From positions 1 through 64,000 of the forward strand of contig NZ_NFHH01000009.1 of assembly GCF_002161285.1 (NCBI RefSeq): a DNA stretch of 64,000 nucleotides, given 5' to 3'. Made by a program: the position numbers and the translations under genes. The stretch's first letter is position 1. Each line of letters opens with the position of its first letter. The stretch comes from Blautia sp. An81 (GTDB taxonomy: Bacteria; Bacillota; Clostridia; Lachnospirales; Lachnospiraceae). Below are positions 30,845 through 38,779 of the stretch, in pieces. The notes under the pieces were generated by a model that saw nothing but the letters and a program-made list of their open reading frames with translations, was not told the origin of the DNA and did not search any database.

Positions 30845-31387
30845 TTTCAGCATATCTGTAATACAAATTATCAGATCTTTAAAGATCTTAGAGCCAATAA
30901 GATCAGAGAAAGAATACTGAGTAGAATCTTCTGTACCTTCAAAAGAATAAACCTGTACTGTTTCTTTCATCGGATTTACGATCCAGTATTCCTTTACACC
31001 AGCAGTGCGATATTTCAAAAGTTTGGTGAGATAATCCATGCGCTGGCTACTTGGTGACACAATCTCAATGATCCAATCTGGAGCACCGCTGCACCCTTTG
31101 TCTGTAAGCTTATTTTTGTCACATATTACACTGATATCCGGCTCTACATAGTTTTTATCATCTTCATTCAAAAACACAGCAAATGGGGCAGGATAGACTT
31201 CACAGGAACCACCCTTGCCGGAGATATGGTTTCCGATAACCCGGCTTAATTCTTGGAGGATTTTTTGATGGATCCTGCTGGGCGGCGCCATCATATATAA
31301 TTTTCCGTCAATCAACTCTCCACGTTCACCATCTGGAAGCGCATAGATATCTTCGATAGTATAAAGCTTTTCTTTTGGCAATGGCAT
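30842..31387 (-). CDS. Uma2 family restriction-endonuclease-like protein
   Basis: A 181-residue protein of the Uma2/DUF820 family, a PD-(D/E)XK nuclease-like fold. It has Y-T-I-E-D-I-Y-A-L-P-D-G-E-R-G-E-L-I-D-G-K-type opening segments, then V-E-P-D-I-S-V-I and D-W-I-I-E-I-V-S-P-S-S, which hold the conserved catalytic-like residues. ATG 31387 follows AAGGACG on the minus strand; an upstream start at 31432 lacks a site. Biological role is unclear for the family; many copies occur near mobile DNA. Sequences similar to 31410-31452 occur again at 37.1 kb. Confidence 0.85.
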   Translation of the reverse strand: MPLPKEKLYTIEDIYALPDGERGELIDGKLYMMAPPSRIHQKILQELSRVIGNHISGKGGSCEVYPAPFAVFLNEDDKNYVEPDISVICDKNKLTDKGCSGAPDWIIEIVSPSSQRMDYLTKLLKYRTAGVKEYWIVNPMKETVQVYSFEGTEDSTQYSFSDLIGSKIFKDLIICITDMLK

Positions 31388-31409
31388 AGCGTCACGTCCT
31401 TTCTTGAAT

Positions 31410-31452
31410 AAAACAAGTGCTCCCTGAGACACATCGTTGAGAGGTACGGGAG
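31410..31452. repeat. Dispersed repeat, copy A
   Basis: The core at 31428-31450 differs at two of 23 positions from 37129-37151. It lies just upstream of the Uma2 gene. A GCTCCC/GGGAGC helix closes it, followed by TTTTG. Confidence 0.55.
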
Positions 31453-31505
31453 CTTTTGATAATTACAGTATACACAACCTTTCAACTGAATACAAATGAT
31501 TTTCT

Positions 31506-32495
31506 TTACATGGCAGATTTCAATGGCAGTCTATGATATTTACTGCCAGTTGCAGAGAGCCACACGGAAGCCTCTTGTGGTTGTTGTGCGGCAGCCTGAG
31601 CAGCAGCTTGTTCCTGAGCAATTCTTGCCTGTTCTGCGGCTTGCGCTTCTTGTTCCGCTTTGATTCTGGCTTCTTCGGCTGCTTGCGCTTCCTGCTCGGC
31701 TTTTATCCTTGCTTCTTCTTCTGCTTTAGCCTGAGCTTCCTGCTCGGCTTTAATTCTTGCCTCTTCTTCCGCCTTGGCCTGAGCTTCCTGTTCAGCTTTA
31801 AGCCTTGCTTCCTCTTCAGCTTTGGCTTTTGCCTCTTCGGCCACTTTGTCAGTTACGGAGATTTTTACCGTGTTGCTGTCTATATCATGGTTAGCAGTAA
31901 AGAATAATGCAGCTTCTCCAGGTTCCTTGAATGTGATAATAGCTTTACCATCTGTATAGTTAAGCTCTGCAATATCATTGGAAGAGAGTTCAAGCGAAGT
32001 TATCTCAGCATCTGAAGGAGAAGTCGTTATTTTTACTTCTGCTGTTTCCGATACATCAAAGGTATCTTTTCCCCAATCAGCATATATACTCTCGGGAGAA
32101 GTTGATGATGATCCGAGCAACGCAAAAACAATCAAAGAAGTTACAAACACTGCTGTTGAAATTGCTATATTTCGTCTTTTAGTACCATATAAGTCTTTTT
32201 TAATAATAAAATATATCAAAAATCCAATTGCTGGAATCCAGGCAAAAGAATATAGAGCGATAGCAAAACAGATAGCTAAAAGAGCAAGAAAATAAAATAA
32301 GCATCCACGTTTCTTTTTATTATTTGGATTATCTGGCGAAGTATTTAATCCAGGGTTGCCTTCCGGAGGAAGAGGCGGCGGATCAGAATCTTTATTTCCG
32401 GAAGAAGTTTCGGTATAATATAAACCAGTTCCGGGGATTCCTACACTTTTGGTTTTCTTACCCGTGGAGCTTACCGTATAATCTGATACTTTCAT
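31506..32495 (-). CDS. Membrane protein with alanine/glutamate/lysine-rich coiled coil
   Basis: A 329-residue protein. The N-terminus (S-S-T-G-K-K-T-K-S-V-G-I-P-G-T-G-L-Y-Y) resembles a DUF4236-type start. A proline-rich linker, two membrane helices near residues 68-98 and 108-128, and an Ig-like extracellular part (about 140-215) follow. Then come four near-identical 14-16-residue repeats around E-E-A-R-I-K-A-E-Q-E-A-Q-A, forming a long coiled coil. The end S-A-T-G-S-K-Y-H matches the start of a common C-terminal cysteine domain that is cut off here, so the gene may be truncated. Surface role suspected; function unknown. Confidence 0.6.
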   Translation of the reverse strand: MKVSDYTVSSTGKKTKSVGIPGTGLYYTETSSGNKDSDPPPLPPEGNPGLNTSPDNPNNKKKRGCLFYFLALLAICFAIALYSFAWIPAIGFLIYFIIKKDLYGTKRRNIAISTAVFVTSLIVFALLGSSSTSPESIYADWGKDTFDVSETAEVKITTSPSDAEITSLELSSNDIAELNYTDGKAIITFKEPGEAALFFTANHDIDSNTVKISVTDKVAEEAKAKAEEEARLKAEQEAQAKAEEEARIKAEQEAQAKAEEEARIKAEQEAQAAEEARIKAEQEAQAAEQARIAQEQAAAQAAAQQPQEASVWLSATGSKYHRLPLKSAM

Positions 32496-32661
32496 TCAAT
32501 CATTTTCCTCTACAAATGAAAATCTATCGTTGATTCAATTATAACACATATTGCCCCGGAAATGGACGGCTTTTTTATGGGTAAAGGAGAAATATGAAAT
32601 TAAGCATATTAACGAATATGATGAAAGGTTGTATTGAAAGTCTCTGATATTGGATGCATTC

Positions 32662-32690
32662 TTGTTCAATTCTCAAGAAGGAATTATAAT
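32662..32690 (+). promoter_or_regulatory. Promoter of the two-component/ABC operon
   Basis: TTGTTC (32662-32667) and TATAAT (32685-32690) spaced by 17 bases, about 79 bases before the response-regulator start. Confidence 0.65.
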
Positions 32691-32768
32691 ATAAGGCTGG
32701 AAGAACATGAAGCATTTTAAAGTGACTCACAAGATATGTCTGGATAGTTACTGCAGTGGAGGTTAAAA

Positions 32769-33476
32769 ATGAACGAGAATGGTAAAAAAATGAAACGCAT
32801 TTTTTTTGTAGAAGATGATTTGAGTTTGATTAACGGATTATCCTTTGCTATTAAAAAGCAGGGATATGAGATAGATGTTGCCCGGACGGGCCTGGAAGCA
32901 GAAAAATTATGGATGAACTGGAAGTATGACCTGGTTATTTTGGATGTGACACTTCCAGATGGTTCAGGGTATGATATCTGCAAAAAAATACGCAAAGTTT
33001 CAAAAGTGCCGATTATGTTTCTTACTGCGGCAGATGAAGAAACAGATATTATCATGGGGCTTGACATAGGAGGAGACGATTATATTACAAAACCCTTTAA
33101 ACTTGCAGTATTTCTTTCAAGAGTAAATGCACTTTTACGCAGAAGCGAAAATTTTAATCAGATGGAGACAGAGCTAAGCTCTAATGGGATTACGATACAA
33201 CGGCTGAAAGGTGAGGTGTACAAGAATGGAAAACAAATCGATCTGACGGCAAGTGAGTATAAGCTGCTTTGTCTGTTTATGGAAAATCCGAATCTGATCC
33301 TCTCGCCGGAACAGATATTGAGCAGACTCTGGGACTGTGATGAAAAATACATTGACACCAATACATTGACCGTATATATTCGCAGACTGCGTAAGAAAAT
33401 TGAAGATGATCCTGCTAATCCCCATAACATAGTTACAGTCCGCGGCATGGGTTATAAGTGGAATGTCATAGAATGA
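32769..33476 (+). CDS. OmpR-family response regulator
   Basis: A 235-residue regulator. The receiver domain has phosphate-accepting aspartate in V-I-L-D-V-T-L-P near residue 60 and K-P-F near 109. The winged-helix DNA-binding domain follows, with L-T-A-S-E-Y-K-L-L and V-R-G-M-G-Y-K-W. ATG 32769 follows GGAGG (32758-32762). It forms an operon with the next kinase (10-base gap) and ABC transporter, so it likely activates transporter expression on sensing a membrane-active compound. Confidence 0.93.
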   Translation: MNENGKKMKRIFFVEDDLSLINGLSFAIKKQGYEIDVARTGLEAEKLWMNWKYDLVILDVTLPDGSGYDICKKIRKVSKVPIMFLTAADEETDIIMGLDIGGDDYITKPFKLAVFLSRVNALLRRSENFNQMETELSSNGITIQRLKGEVYKNGKQIDLTASEYKLLCLFMENPNLILSPEQILSRLWDCDEKYIDTNTLTVYIRRLRKKIEDDPANPHNIVTVRGMGYKWNVIE

Positions 33477-33486
33477 GGTACGGGCC

Positions 33487-34524
33487 ATGAGAATACTGGT
33501 AAATCAAAAAATTAAAAGGCTTTTTTCCTGTGTATTGATATTTTTTATCTTATTTACAGCAGTTTCTGTTATCAGTGTCAGCCTCAGAGTTCATTACGCA
33601 GCATACTGTGTACTGCTCTCTTCTCTGGCTATGGGAATTGCTGTTTTCGTATCCATGTATTTATATTTTCGTGACCAAAACAAGATTATGGAAGATGCGG
33701 TTTTGCAGATTAAAGATTACATTTCCGGAGATCGGAACGCAAGGATTGCGTGTGACGACGAGGGAGAACTGTATCGTTTGTTTCATGAAGTGAACTCCCT
33801 GGTTTCTATTTTGAATGCCCAAGCGGAGAATGAAGGCCGTTCAAAAAAATTTATGAAAGATACGATATCGAATATTTCTCATCAGTTGAAAACGCCTCTC
33901 GCCGCACTGAATATCTATAATGGAATCCTGCAGGAAGAGGCGAAGGATATACCCACAATTCACGAGTTTATGGAGCTTTCCGAACAGGAACTTGACCGGA
34001 TTGAAACTCTTGTACAGAACCTGTTGAAAATTGCAAAACTGGATGCCGGAACAATCGTAATTGAGAAAAATGTTGAAAATGTTACTGAAATGATAGCATA
34101 TATAGAACGTCATTTTGCTTATCGGGCTGAGCAGGAGAAAAAGACACTTTCTTTTTCAGGTGACGAAGCAATTACCTTGTCCTGTGATCAGAACTGGATG
34201 CTGGAAGCGATCAGTAATATTGTAAAAAATGCGTTTGATCATACAAAGGAAGGGGCAGTAATCCGTATCGAATGGAGAAAATTTGCTTCTATCGTACAAA
34301 TAGTCGTGCGAGACAATGGCTGTGGCATCCATCCAGAAGATCTGCCATATATTTTCAAGCGGTTTTACCGCAGCCGTTTTTCAAAAGACAAGCAGGGGAT
34401 TGGATTAGGTCTTCCGCTGGCAAAGGCAATTATAGAAGCCCATAATGGAACTATCGAAGTTGATAGTGAATTAGGAGTTGGCACGACTTTCACTATGAAT
34501 TTCTTAATTCCTACAAAATTGTAG
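33487..34524 (+). CDS. Sensor histidine kinase, intramembrane-sensing type
   Basis: A 345-residue kinase. Two membrane helices (about residues 13-34 and 38-60) are joined by only a few residues, the layout of intramembrane-sensing kinases. A HAMP-like linker, the phospho-accepting H-box N-I-S-H-Q-L-K-T-P-L-A-A near residue 130, and an ATPase domain with N-A-F-D-H-T, D-N-G-C-G-I and G-L-G-L-P-L-A follow. Such kinases often sense transporter activity rather than the drug itself. Partner regulator is directly upstream. Confidence 0.92.
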   Translation: MRILVNQKIKRLFSCVLIFFILFTAVSVISVSLRVHYAAYCVLLSSLAMGIAVFVSMYLYFRDQNKIMEDAVLQIKDYISGDRNARIACDDEGELYRLFHEVNSLVSILNAQAENEGRSKKFMKDTISNISHQLKTPLAALNIYNGILQEEAKDIPTIHEFMELSEQELDRIETLVQNLLKIAKLDAGTIVIEKNVENVTEMIAYIERHFAYRAEQEKKTLSFSGDEAITLSCDQNWMLEAISNIVKNAFDHTKEGAVIRIEWRKFASIVQIVVRDNGCGIHPEDLPYIFKRFYRSRFSKDKQGIGLGLPLAKAIIEAHNGTIEVDSELGVGTTFTMNFLIPTKL

Positions 34525-34599
34525 GCTGGAAGTCATTTGATTGTAGGGTTGACGTGCTACTCTTTCTATATCAAATCAGAAAGAGGTGTATGAGATTAA

Positions 34600-35283
34600 A
34601 TGAATTTGTTAGAAGTCAAAAATGTTTCTAAAACCTATGGAACAGGAGAGGCTGCAGTTCATGCACTGAAAAATGCCACATTCTCTGTTCCTAAAGGTGA
34701 ATTTGTTGCAATTGTTGGAGAGTCCGGATCTGGGAAAACGACCTTACTGAATATGATAGGGGCCCTGGATACTCCTGCTTCTGGTAAAGTGTTTATTGAC
34801 GGAAAAGACATTTTCTCAATGAAAGAGCGTAATCTGACGATTTTCCGCCGCAGGAATATCGGTTTTATTTTCCAGAGTTTTAACCTGATCCCGGAACTGA
34901 CGGTTGAGCAGAATATCATTTTCCCGGTCTTACTTGACTATCAGAAACCAGATAAAAAGTATTTGGAAGAGCTGCTGAGAGTACTGGGGCTAAAGGATCG
35001 GCGTGACCATTTGCCCAGTCAGCTTTCCGGGGGACAGCAGCAGCGTGTGGCGATAGGGCGGGCGCTAATTACTCGTCCTGCGCTGATTCTTGCCGACGAA
35101 CCGACGGGAAATCTTGATACACAGAATACCAGCGAAGTCATCGCTTTGTTGAAAGAAGCGTCTCGGCTGTATGAGCAGACCATTGTAATGATTACTCATA
35201 GTCAGAGCATTGCTCAGACAGCAGATCATATTCTGCAAGTATCAGATGGTGTCGTGAATGATTTTGGGAGGTGTCGAGAATGA
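34600..35283 (+). CDS. ABC transporter ATP-binding protein (MacB/BceA class)
   Basis: A 227-residue ATPase with Walker [11 protein letters not shown]-loop F-Q-S-F-N, signature L-S-G-G-Q-Q-Q-R-V, Walker B L-I-L-A-D-E-P and H-loop I-T-H-S. It pairs with the permease overlapping its stop (ATGA). Two TGTAGG motifs 22 bases apart (34520 and 34542) lie upstream and may be regulator sites. The class exports antimicrobial peptides or similar compounds. Confidence 0.92.
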   Translation: MNLLEVKNVSKTYGTGEAAVHALKNATFSVPKGEFVAIVGESGSGKTTLLNMIGALDTPASGKVFIDGKDIFSMKERNLTIFRRRNIGFIFQSFNLIPELTVEQNIIFPVLLDYQKPDKKYLEELLRVLGLKDRRDHLPSQLSGGQQQRVAIGRALITRPALILADEPTGNLDTQNTSEVIALLKEASRLYEQTIVMITHSQSIAQTADHILQVSDGVVNDFGRCRE

Positions 35284-37097
35284 GAAGCTATTTAAGTCTG
35301 ATCCCAATCTCTGCCAAGGTTCACCGGCGTCAAAACCGCATGACATTGCTTTGCGTTATTTTCGCTGTATTCATGGTTACAGCTATCTTTAGTATGGCGG
35401 AAATGGGGGCCAGAATGGAGCAGTCCCGTCTCTCAGAAAAACATGGAAATTTTTCTCTCCTTAGCAGCTTGCTAGATTCCAGCATGGGGCAGACACTGCT
35501 GATGACAGCGGGAGTAATGTTTCTGTTGGTTCTTATTGCCGGAGTGCTGATGATTTCCAGCAGTATGAATAGCAGTGTTGCTCAGCGTACCCAGTTTTTT
35601 GGTATGATGCGCTGCATCGGTATGAGTAAACAGCAGATTATCCGTTTTGTACGGCTGGAAGCATTGAACTGGTGCAAGATTGCCGTTCCTATTGGCCTTG
35701 TTCTAGGTATTTTGGCATCGTGGGCATTATGTGCCGCCCTAAGATTCCTTGTCGGGGAAGAGTTCTCGAATATTCCGTTGTTTGGCATCAGCATCATTGG
35801 AATTATCAGTGGTATTTTGGTCGGCGTGATCACAGTCCTTCTGGCCGCAGGAATCCCGGCTAAGCGAGCAGCTAAGGTATCACCTGTTGTAGCTGTTTCG
35901 GGAAATCCTGAGCCGGATAAAATGAGCCGTCATTCTGTTCACACAGGTTTTTTCAAAATTGAAACGGCATTGGGGATTCACCATGCAGTAGCTGCAAAGA
36001 AAAACTTATTTTTGATGACAGGCTCCTTTGCTCTGAGCATCGTCCTATTTTTAAGTTTTTCTGTTCTGATTGATTTTGTGGATCATCTGATGCCTCAATC
36101 GGCGGCTGCTTCTGATATTGACATTTCAAGTAGTGACGGTACCAATACTATCGACAGCGATATGGCACAGATGCTTACTAATATGGAAGGTGTCAAACAG
36201 GTCTATGGACGCAGGAGCAGCTTTAATGTGGCTGCCGGGCTGGAGGGTGATACGACTCTTTCCAGCACCGTAGATCTTGTCTCCTTTGATGATTTTGACC
36301 TGAAAGCTCTCCAAAAAGACGGAACGCTTCGCTGGGGCAGCGATTTGTCCAAAGTTTATGGTGACAGCGGATATGCTCTTGCGACATGGGACCGGAAAAG
36401 TCCTTGGGACATAGGCGATACCATCCTTGTTGGAAACGAGGAGATTACGATTGCCGGTCTGTTAAAATATGATCCATTCAGCGGGGATGGCCTGACGAAA
36501 GGAAAGATTACACTGATTACATCAGGAGAGACATTTACCCGATTGACCGGAATTACAGACTATTCGCTCATTATGGTCCAAACAACCTCCAATGCCACGG
36601 ACGAGGATGTTGCCGCAATTTGTCAGATCGTAGAGGAAAACGGTTATACCATGAATGATAAGCGGGATCAACGCACATCCGGCACTTATTTTGCCTTTGT
36701 TGCCTGCGTTTATGCTTTTTTGGGCATTATCACACTGGTTACAGTACTGAACATTGTCAACAGTATCGCTATGAGCGTATCGGCCCGGATCAAACAGTAT
36801 GGTGCTATGCGGGCGGTGGGGCTGGACGGGCATCAGATTTCAAAAATGATTCTGGCAGAAGCTTTTACCTATGCCTTTTGGGGCTGTGTTATTGGCTGTA
36901 TGATCGGCCTGCCGCTCAGCAAAATCTTGTATGATTTCCTTATCATAAACCACTTCCCCTATGCGGTTTGGAATCTGCCAATCGGAGCGCTGGCAATTAT
37001 TGTGTTGTTTGTCATTGCTGCAGCGGTGCTGGCCGCATATTCTCCGGCTAAACGGATACAGACGATTTCAGTGACAGAAACTATTAACGAACTCTAA
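35280..37097 (+). CDS. ABC transporter permease (FtsX family)
   Basis: A 605-residue permease with a first helix near 22-42, three helices near 85-200 (FtsX domain 1), another near 245-265, a large extracellular region (about 270-470), and three helices at the C-terminus (FtsX domain 2, with Y-G-A-M-R-A-V-G-L). ATG 35280 is chosen because GTG 35271 lies in the ribosome site GGGAGG. Its ATGA overlap with the ATPase supports co-translation. Probably an antimicrobial-peptide exporter or protection pump controlled by the upstream two-component system. Confidence 0.9.
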   Translation: MRSYLSLIPISAKVHRRQNRMTLLCVIFAVFMVTAIFSMAEMGARMEQSRLSEKHGNFSLLSSLLDSSMGQTLLMTAGVMFLLVLIAGVLMISSSMNSSVAQRTQFFGMMRCIGMSKQQIIRFVRLEALNWCKIAVPIGLVLGILASWALCAALRFLVGEEFSNIPLFGISIIGIISGILVGVITVLLAAGIPAKRAAKVSPVVAVSGNPEPDKMSRHSVHTGFFKIETALGIHHAVAAKKNLFLMTGSFALSIVLFLSFSVLIDFVDHLMPQSAAASDIDISSSDGTNTIDSDMAQMLTNMEGVKQVYGRRSSFNVAAGLEGDTTLSSTVDLVSFDDFDLKALQKDGTLRWGSDLSKVYGDSGYALATWDRKSPWDIGDTILVGNEEITIAGLLKYDPFSGDGLTKGKITLITSGETFTRLTGITDYSLIMVQTTSNATDEDVAAICQIVEENGYTMNDKRDQRTSGTYFAFVACVYAFLGIITLVTVLNIVNSIAMSVSARIKQYGAMRAVGLDGHQISKMILAEAFTYAFWGCVIGCMIGLPLSKILYDFLIINHFPYAVWNLPIGALAIIVLFVIAAAVLAAYSPAKRIQTISVTETINEL

Positions 37098-37104
37098 GGA
37101 ATTC

Positions 37105-37184
37105 AAAACAAGAAAAAATGCCCTTTGGGACACATCGCTGAGAGGCACGGGGAAAAGTTAAAATTTTTGTGCTTAGACAAAAAG
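37105..37184. repeat. Dispersed repeat, joined copy
   Basis: Contains 37129-37151 (matching 31428-31450) followed closely by 37158-37184 (matching 30708-30734 at 25 of 27 positions). In the 30.7-31.5 kb region the same two parts flank the Uma2 gene in the opposite order. Confidence 0.55.
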
Positions 37185-37223
37185 AATCACATTTTCTGCA
37201 TTGGCAGTAAAAGGGACAGAGCT

Positions 37224-37919
37224 TTACAGGAAGGAGGAATCCGTCTCATTGCTGACAGGGCCGTAAAGTTCAAAATGGTTTCTCTTTGTGTTCAGCAGCC
37301 CTTCTTTCTGGAGCTTTGACAATTCTGCGGACATAGCAGCTCTTTCTACACAGAGATAATCGGCCAGCTGCTGTCTGTCATAAGGAATATCAAAGGACAG
37401 TTTTCCCTGGCGGATGGATTCAGAGGAAAGATAAGACAGAAGTTTTTCCCTCGTTGTCCTTTTGCTCATATGAGTGATCTTTTCATTGAACAGTAATACT
37501 TTGCCTGCCAGCACAGCTACCAGGTTCCGGATCAGTTTGTTGTGGTGCTGGCAGACAGTAGGGCAGACGGACAATAGCCGGTTAATATTCAGCATCATAA
37601 GTTCACAGTGCCCGCAGGCCACTACATTCACATTGAGAACAGAGCCTGGAGTGGCGGCATAGGGCTCTGCGAAAAAATCTCCCTCTTCGATTTTAGCCAT
37701 GATATTTCTATGTCCCCACAGATCTTCCTGGATCACGAGAACAGAACCTTTCAGCACAAGGCCCATGGCCGAAGTGCTGTCCCCTGCCCGCAATACATAT
37801 TCCTGATTTTCTTTGCAGTATACTTTTGCATCTACACACTTCAAAATGGAAAGAATTTCTTCTTCCGTCATTCCTGCGAAAAAAGGACAATTTTTCAGTA
37901 CAAATAAATATTTTTTCAA
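37224..37919 (-). CDS. Crp/Fnr family regulator, HcpR-like
   Basis: A 231-residue regulator: a cyclic-nucleotide-binding-like beta-barrel (residues about 20-130) and a C-terminal helix-turn-helix (R-Q-Q-L-A-D-Y-L-C-V-E-R-A-A-M-S-A-E-L). The TTG start at 37919 is supported by AAGGAGGAG on the minus strand; the longer frame to 37991 crosses the promoter. It is divergent from a ferredoxin gene and hcp. In Clostridia a Crp/Fnr protein named HcpR controls hcp, so the same job is inferred. Four cysteines are scattered in the sensor domain, but no ligand is known. Confidence 0.85.
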   Translation of the reverse strand: MKKYLFVLKNCPFFAGMTEEEILSILKCVDAKVYCKENQEYVLRAGDSTSAMGLVLKGSVLVIQEDLWGHRNIMAKIEEGDFFAEPYAATPGSVLNVNVVACGHCELMMLNINRLLSVCPTVCQHHNKLIRNLVAVLAGKVLLFNEKITHMSKRTTREKLLSYLSSESIRQGKLSFDIPYDRQQLADYLCVERAAMSAELSKLQKEGLLNTKRNHFELYGPVSNETDSSFL

Positions 37920-37933
37920 AAAATCTCCTCCTT

Positions 37934-37947
37934 GTTTGAAATCAAAC
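37934..37947. promoter_or_regulatory. Palindrome upstream of the Crp/Fnr gene
   Basis: GTTTGA-AA-TCAAAC, perfect six-base arms, just upstream of the regulator's ribosome site. It could be an autoregulatory operator. Confidence 0.45.
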
Positions 37948-38006
37948 ATACATGTTGAAATTAAAATACTATAATGGCACTGTAAAGTCAAGAATACAAA
38001 TTCATC

Positions 38007-38022
38007 TGTGTATCAGTACACA
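38007..38022. promoter_or_regulatory. Palindrome upstream of ferredoxin-hcp genes
   Basis: TGTGTA-TCAG-TACACA, perfect six-base arms with a four-base centre, 26 bases before ATG 38048. Size and symmetry fit a Crp/Fnr-family site for the divergent regulator. Confidence 0.5.
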
Positions 38023-38047
38023 AGACAGTATATAGGTGGTGGTATAT

Positions 38048-38734
38048 ATGAAAAGAAGAATTATCTGTATAGACCAGGAAAAATGCAATGGCTGCGGCCT
38101 TTGCGCCGAAGCCTGCCACGAAGGGGCCATTGCCATGGTAGAGGGCAAGGCGAAACTTATGCGGGAGGACTACTGTGACGGACTGGGAGACTGTCTGCCT
38201 GCCTGTCCTGTGGGAGCCATTTCCTTTGAAGAAAGAGAAGCGGCTCCTTACGACGAGAAAGCAGTTATGAAAAATAAACTTTCAGGAGGCTGTCCAGGCA
38301 GCCAGTCCAGGGATATCCTTCATAAGGAAGGACCGGGAGATAAGGGACCTGTTTCTGCTCCATCAGTTTCCAGGCTCAGACAGTGGCCGGTTCAGATCCA
38401 GCTTGCGCCAGTAAATGCCCCTTATTTTCAGGGAGCGAAATTACTTATCGCAGCAGACTGTACGGCTTATGCCTATGGGGCCTTCCATGAAGATTTTATC
38501 AAGGGACATGTAGCTCTTATCGGCTGTCCGAAACTGGATCATGCAGATTATGCCCGGAAGCTGACAGAGATCATTAAGAACAATGATATCAAGAGCGTTC
38601 AGATTGTCCGGATGGAGGTTCCCTGCTGCAGGGGATTGGAACAGGCGGTAAAAACAGCCTTAAAAGACAGCGGAAAATTTATCCCCTGGAATGTAGCGGT
38701 CATATCCATAGATGGAAACATTGTGGATGAGTGA
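38048..38734 (+). CDS. 4Fe-4S ferredoxin-type protein next to hcp
   Basis: A 228-residue protein with two iron-sulfur motifs at the N-terminus, C-N-G-C-G-L-C-A-E-A-C near residue 15 and C-D-G-L-G-D-C-L-P-A-C near 44. A C-terminal domain begins around residue 120 with L-A-P-V-N-A-P-Y-F-Q-G-A-K-L-L-I-A-A-D-C, then G-C-P-K-L-D and E-V-P-C-C-R-G-L. It probably delivers electrons to the hybrid-cluster protein 45 bases downstream. ATG 38048 follows AGGTGGTGG. Divergent from the Crp/Fnr gene, sharing its control region. Confidence 0.88.
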   Translation: MKRRIICIDQEKCNGCGLCAEACHEGAIAMVEGKAKLMREDYCDGLGDCLPACPVGAISFEEREAAPYDEKAVMKNKLSGGCPGSQSRDILHKEGPGDKGPVSAPSVSRLRQWPVQIQLAPVNAPYFQGAKLLIAADCTAYAYGAFHEDFIKGHVALIGCPKLDHADYARKLTEIIKNNDIKSVQIVRMEVPCCRGLEQAVKTALKDSGKFIPWNVAVISIDGNIVDE

Positions 38735-38779
38735 TAGAAAATAACAAAAAAGATAACAGCAGAAAAGGAGAATAAAGAG

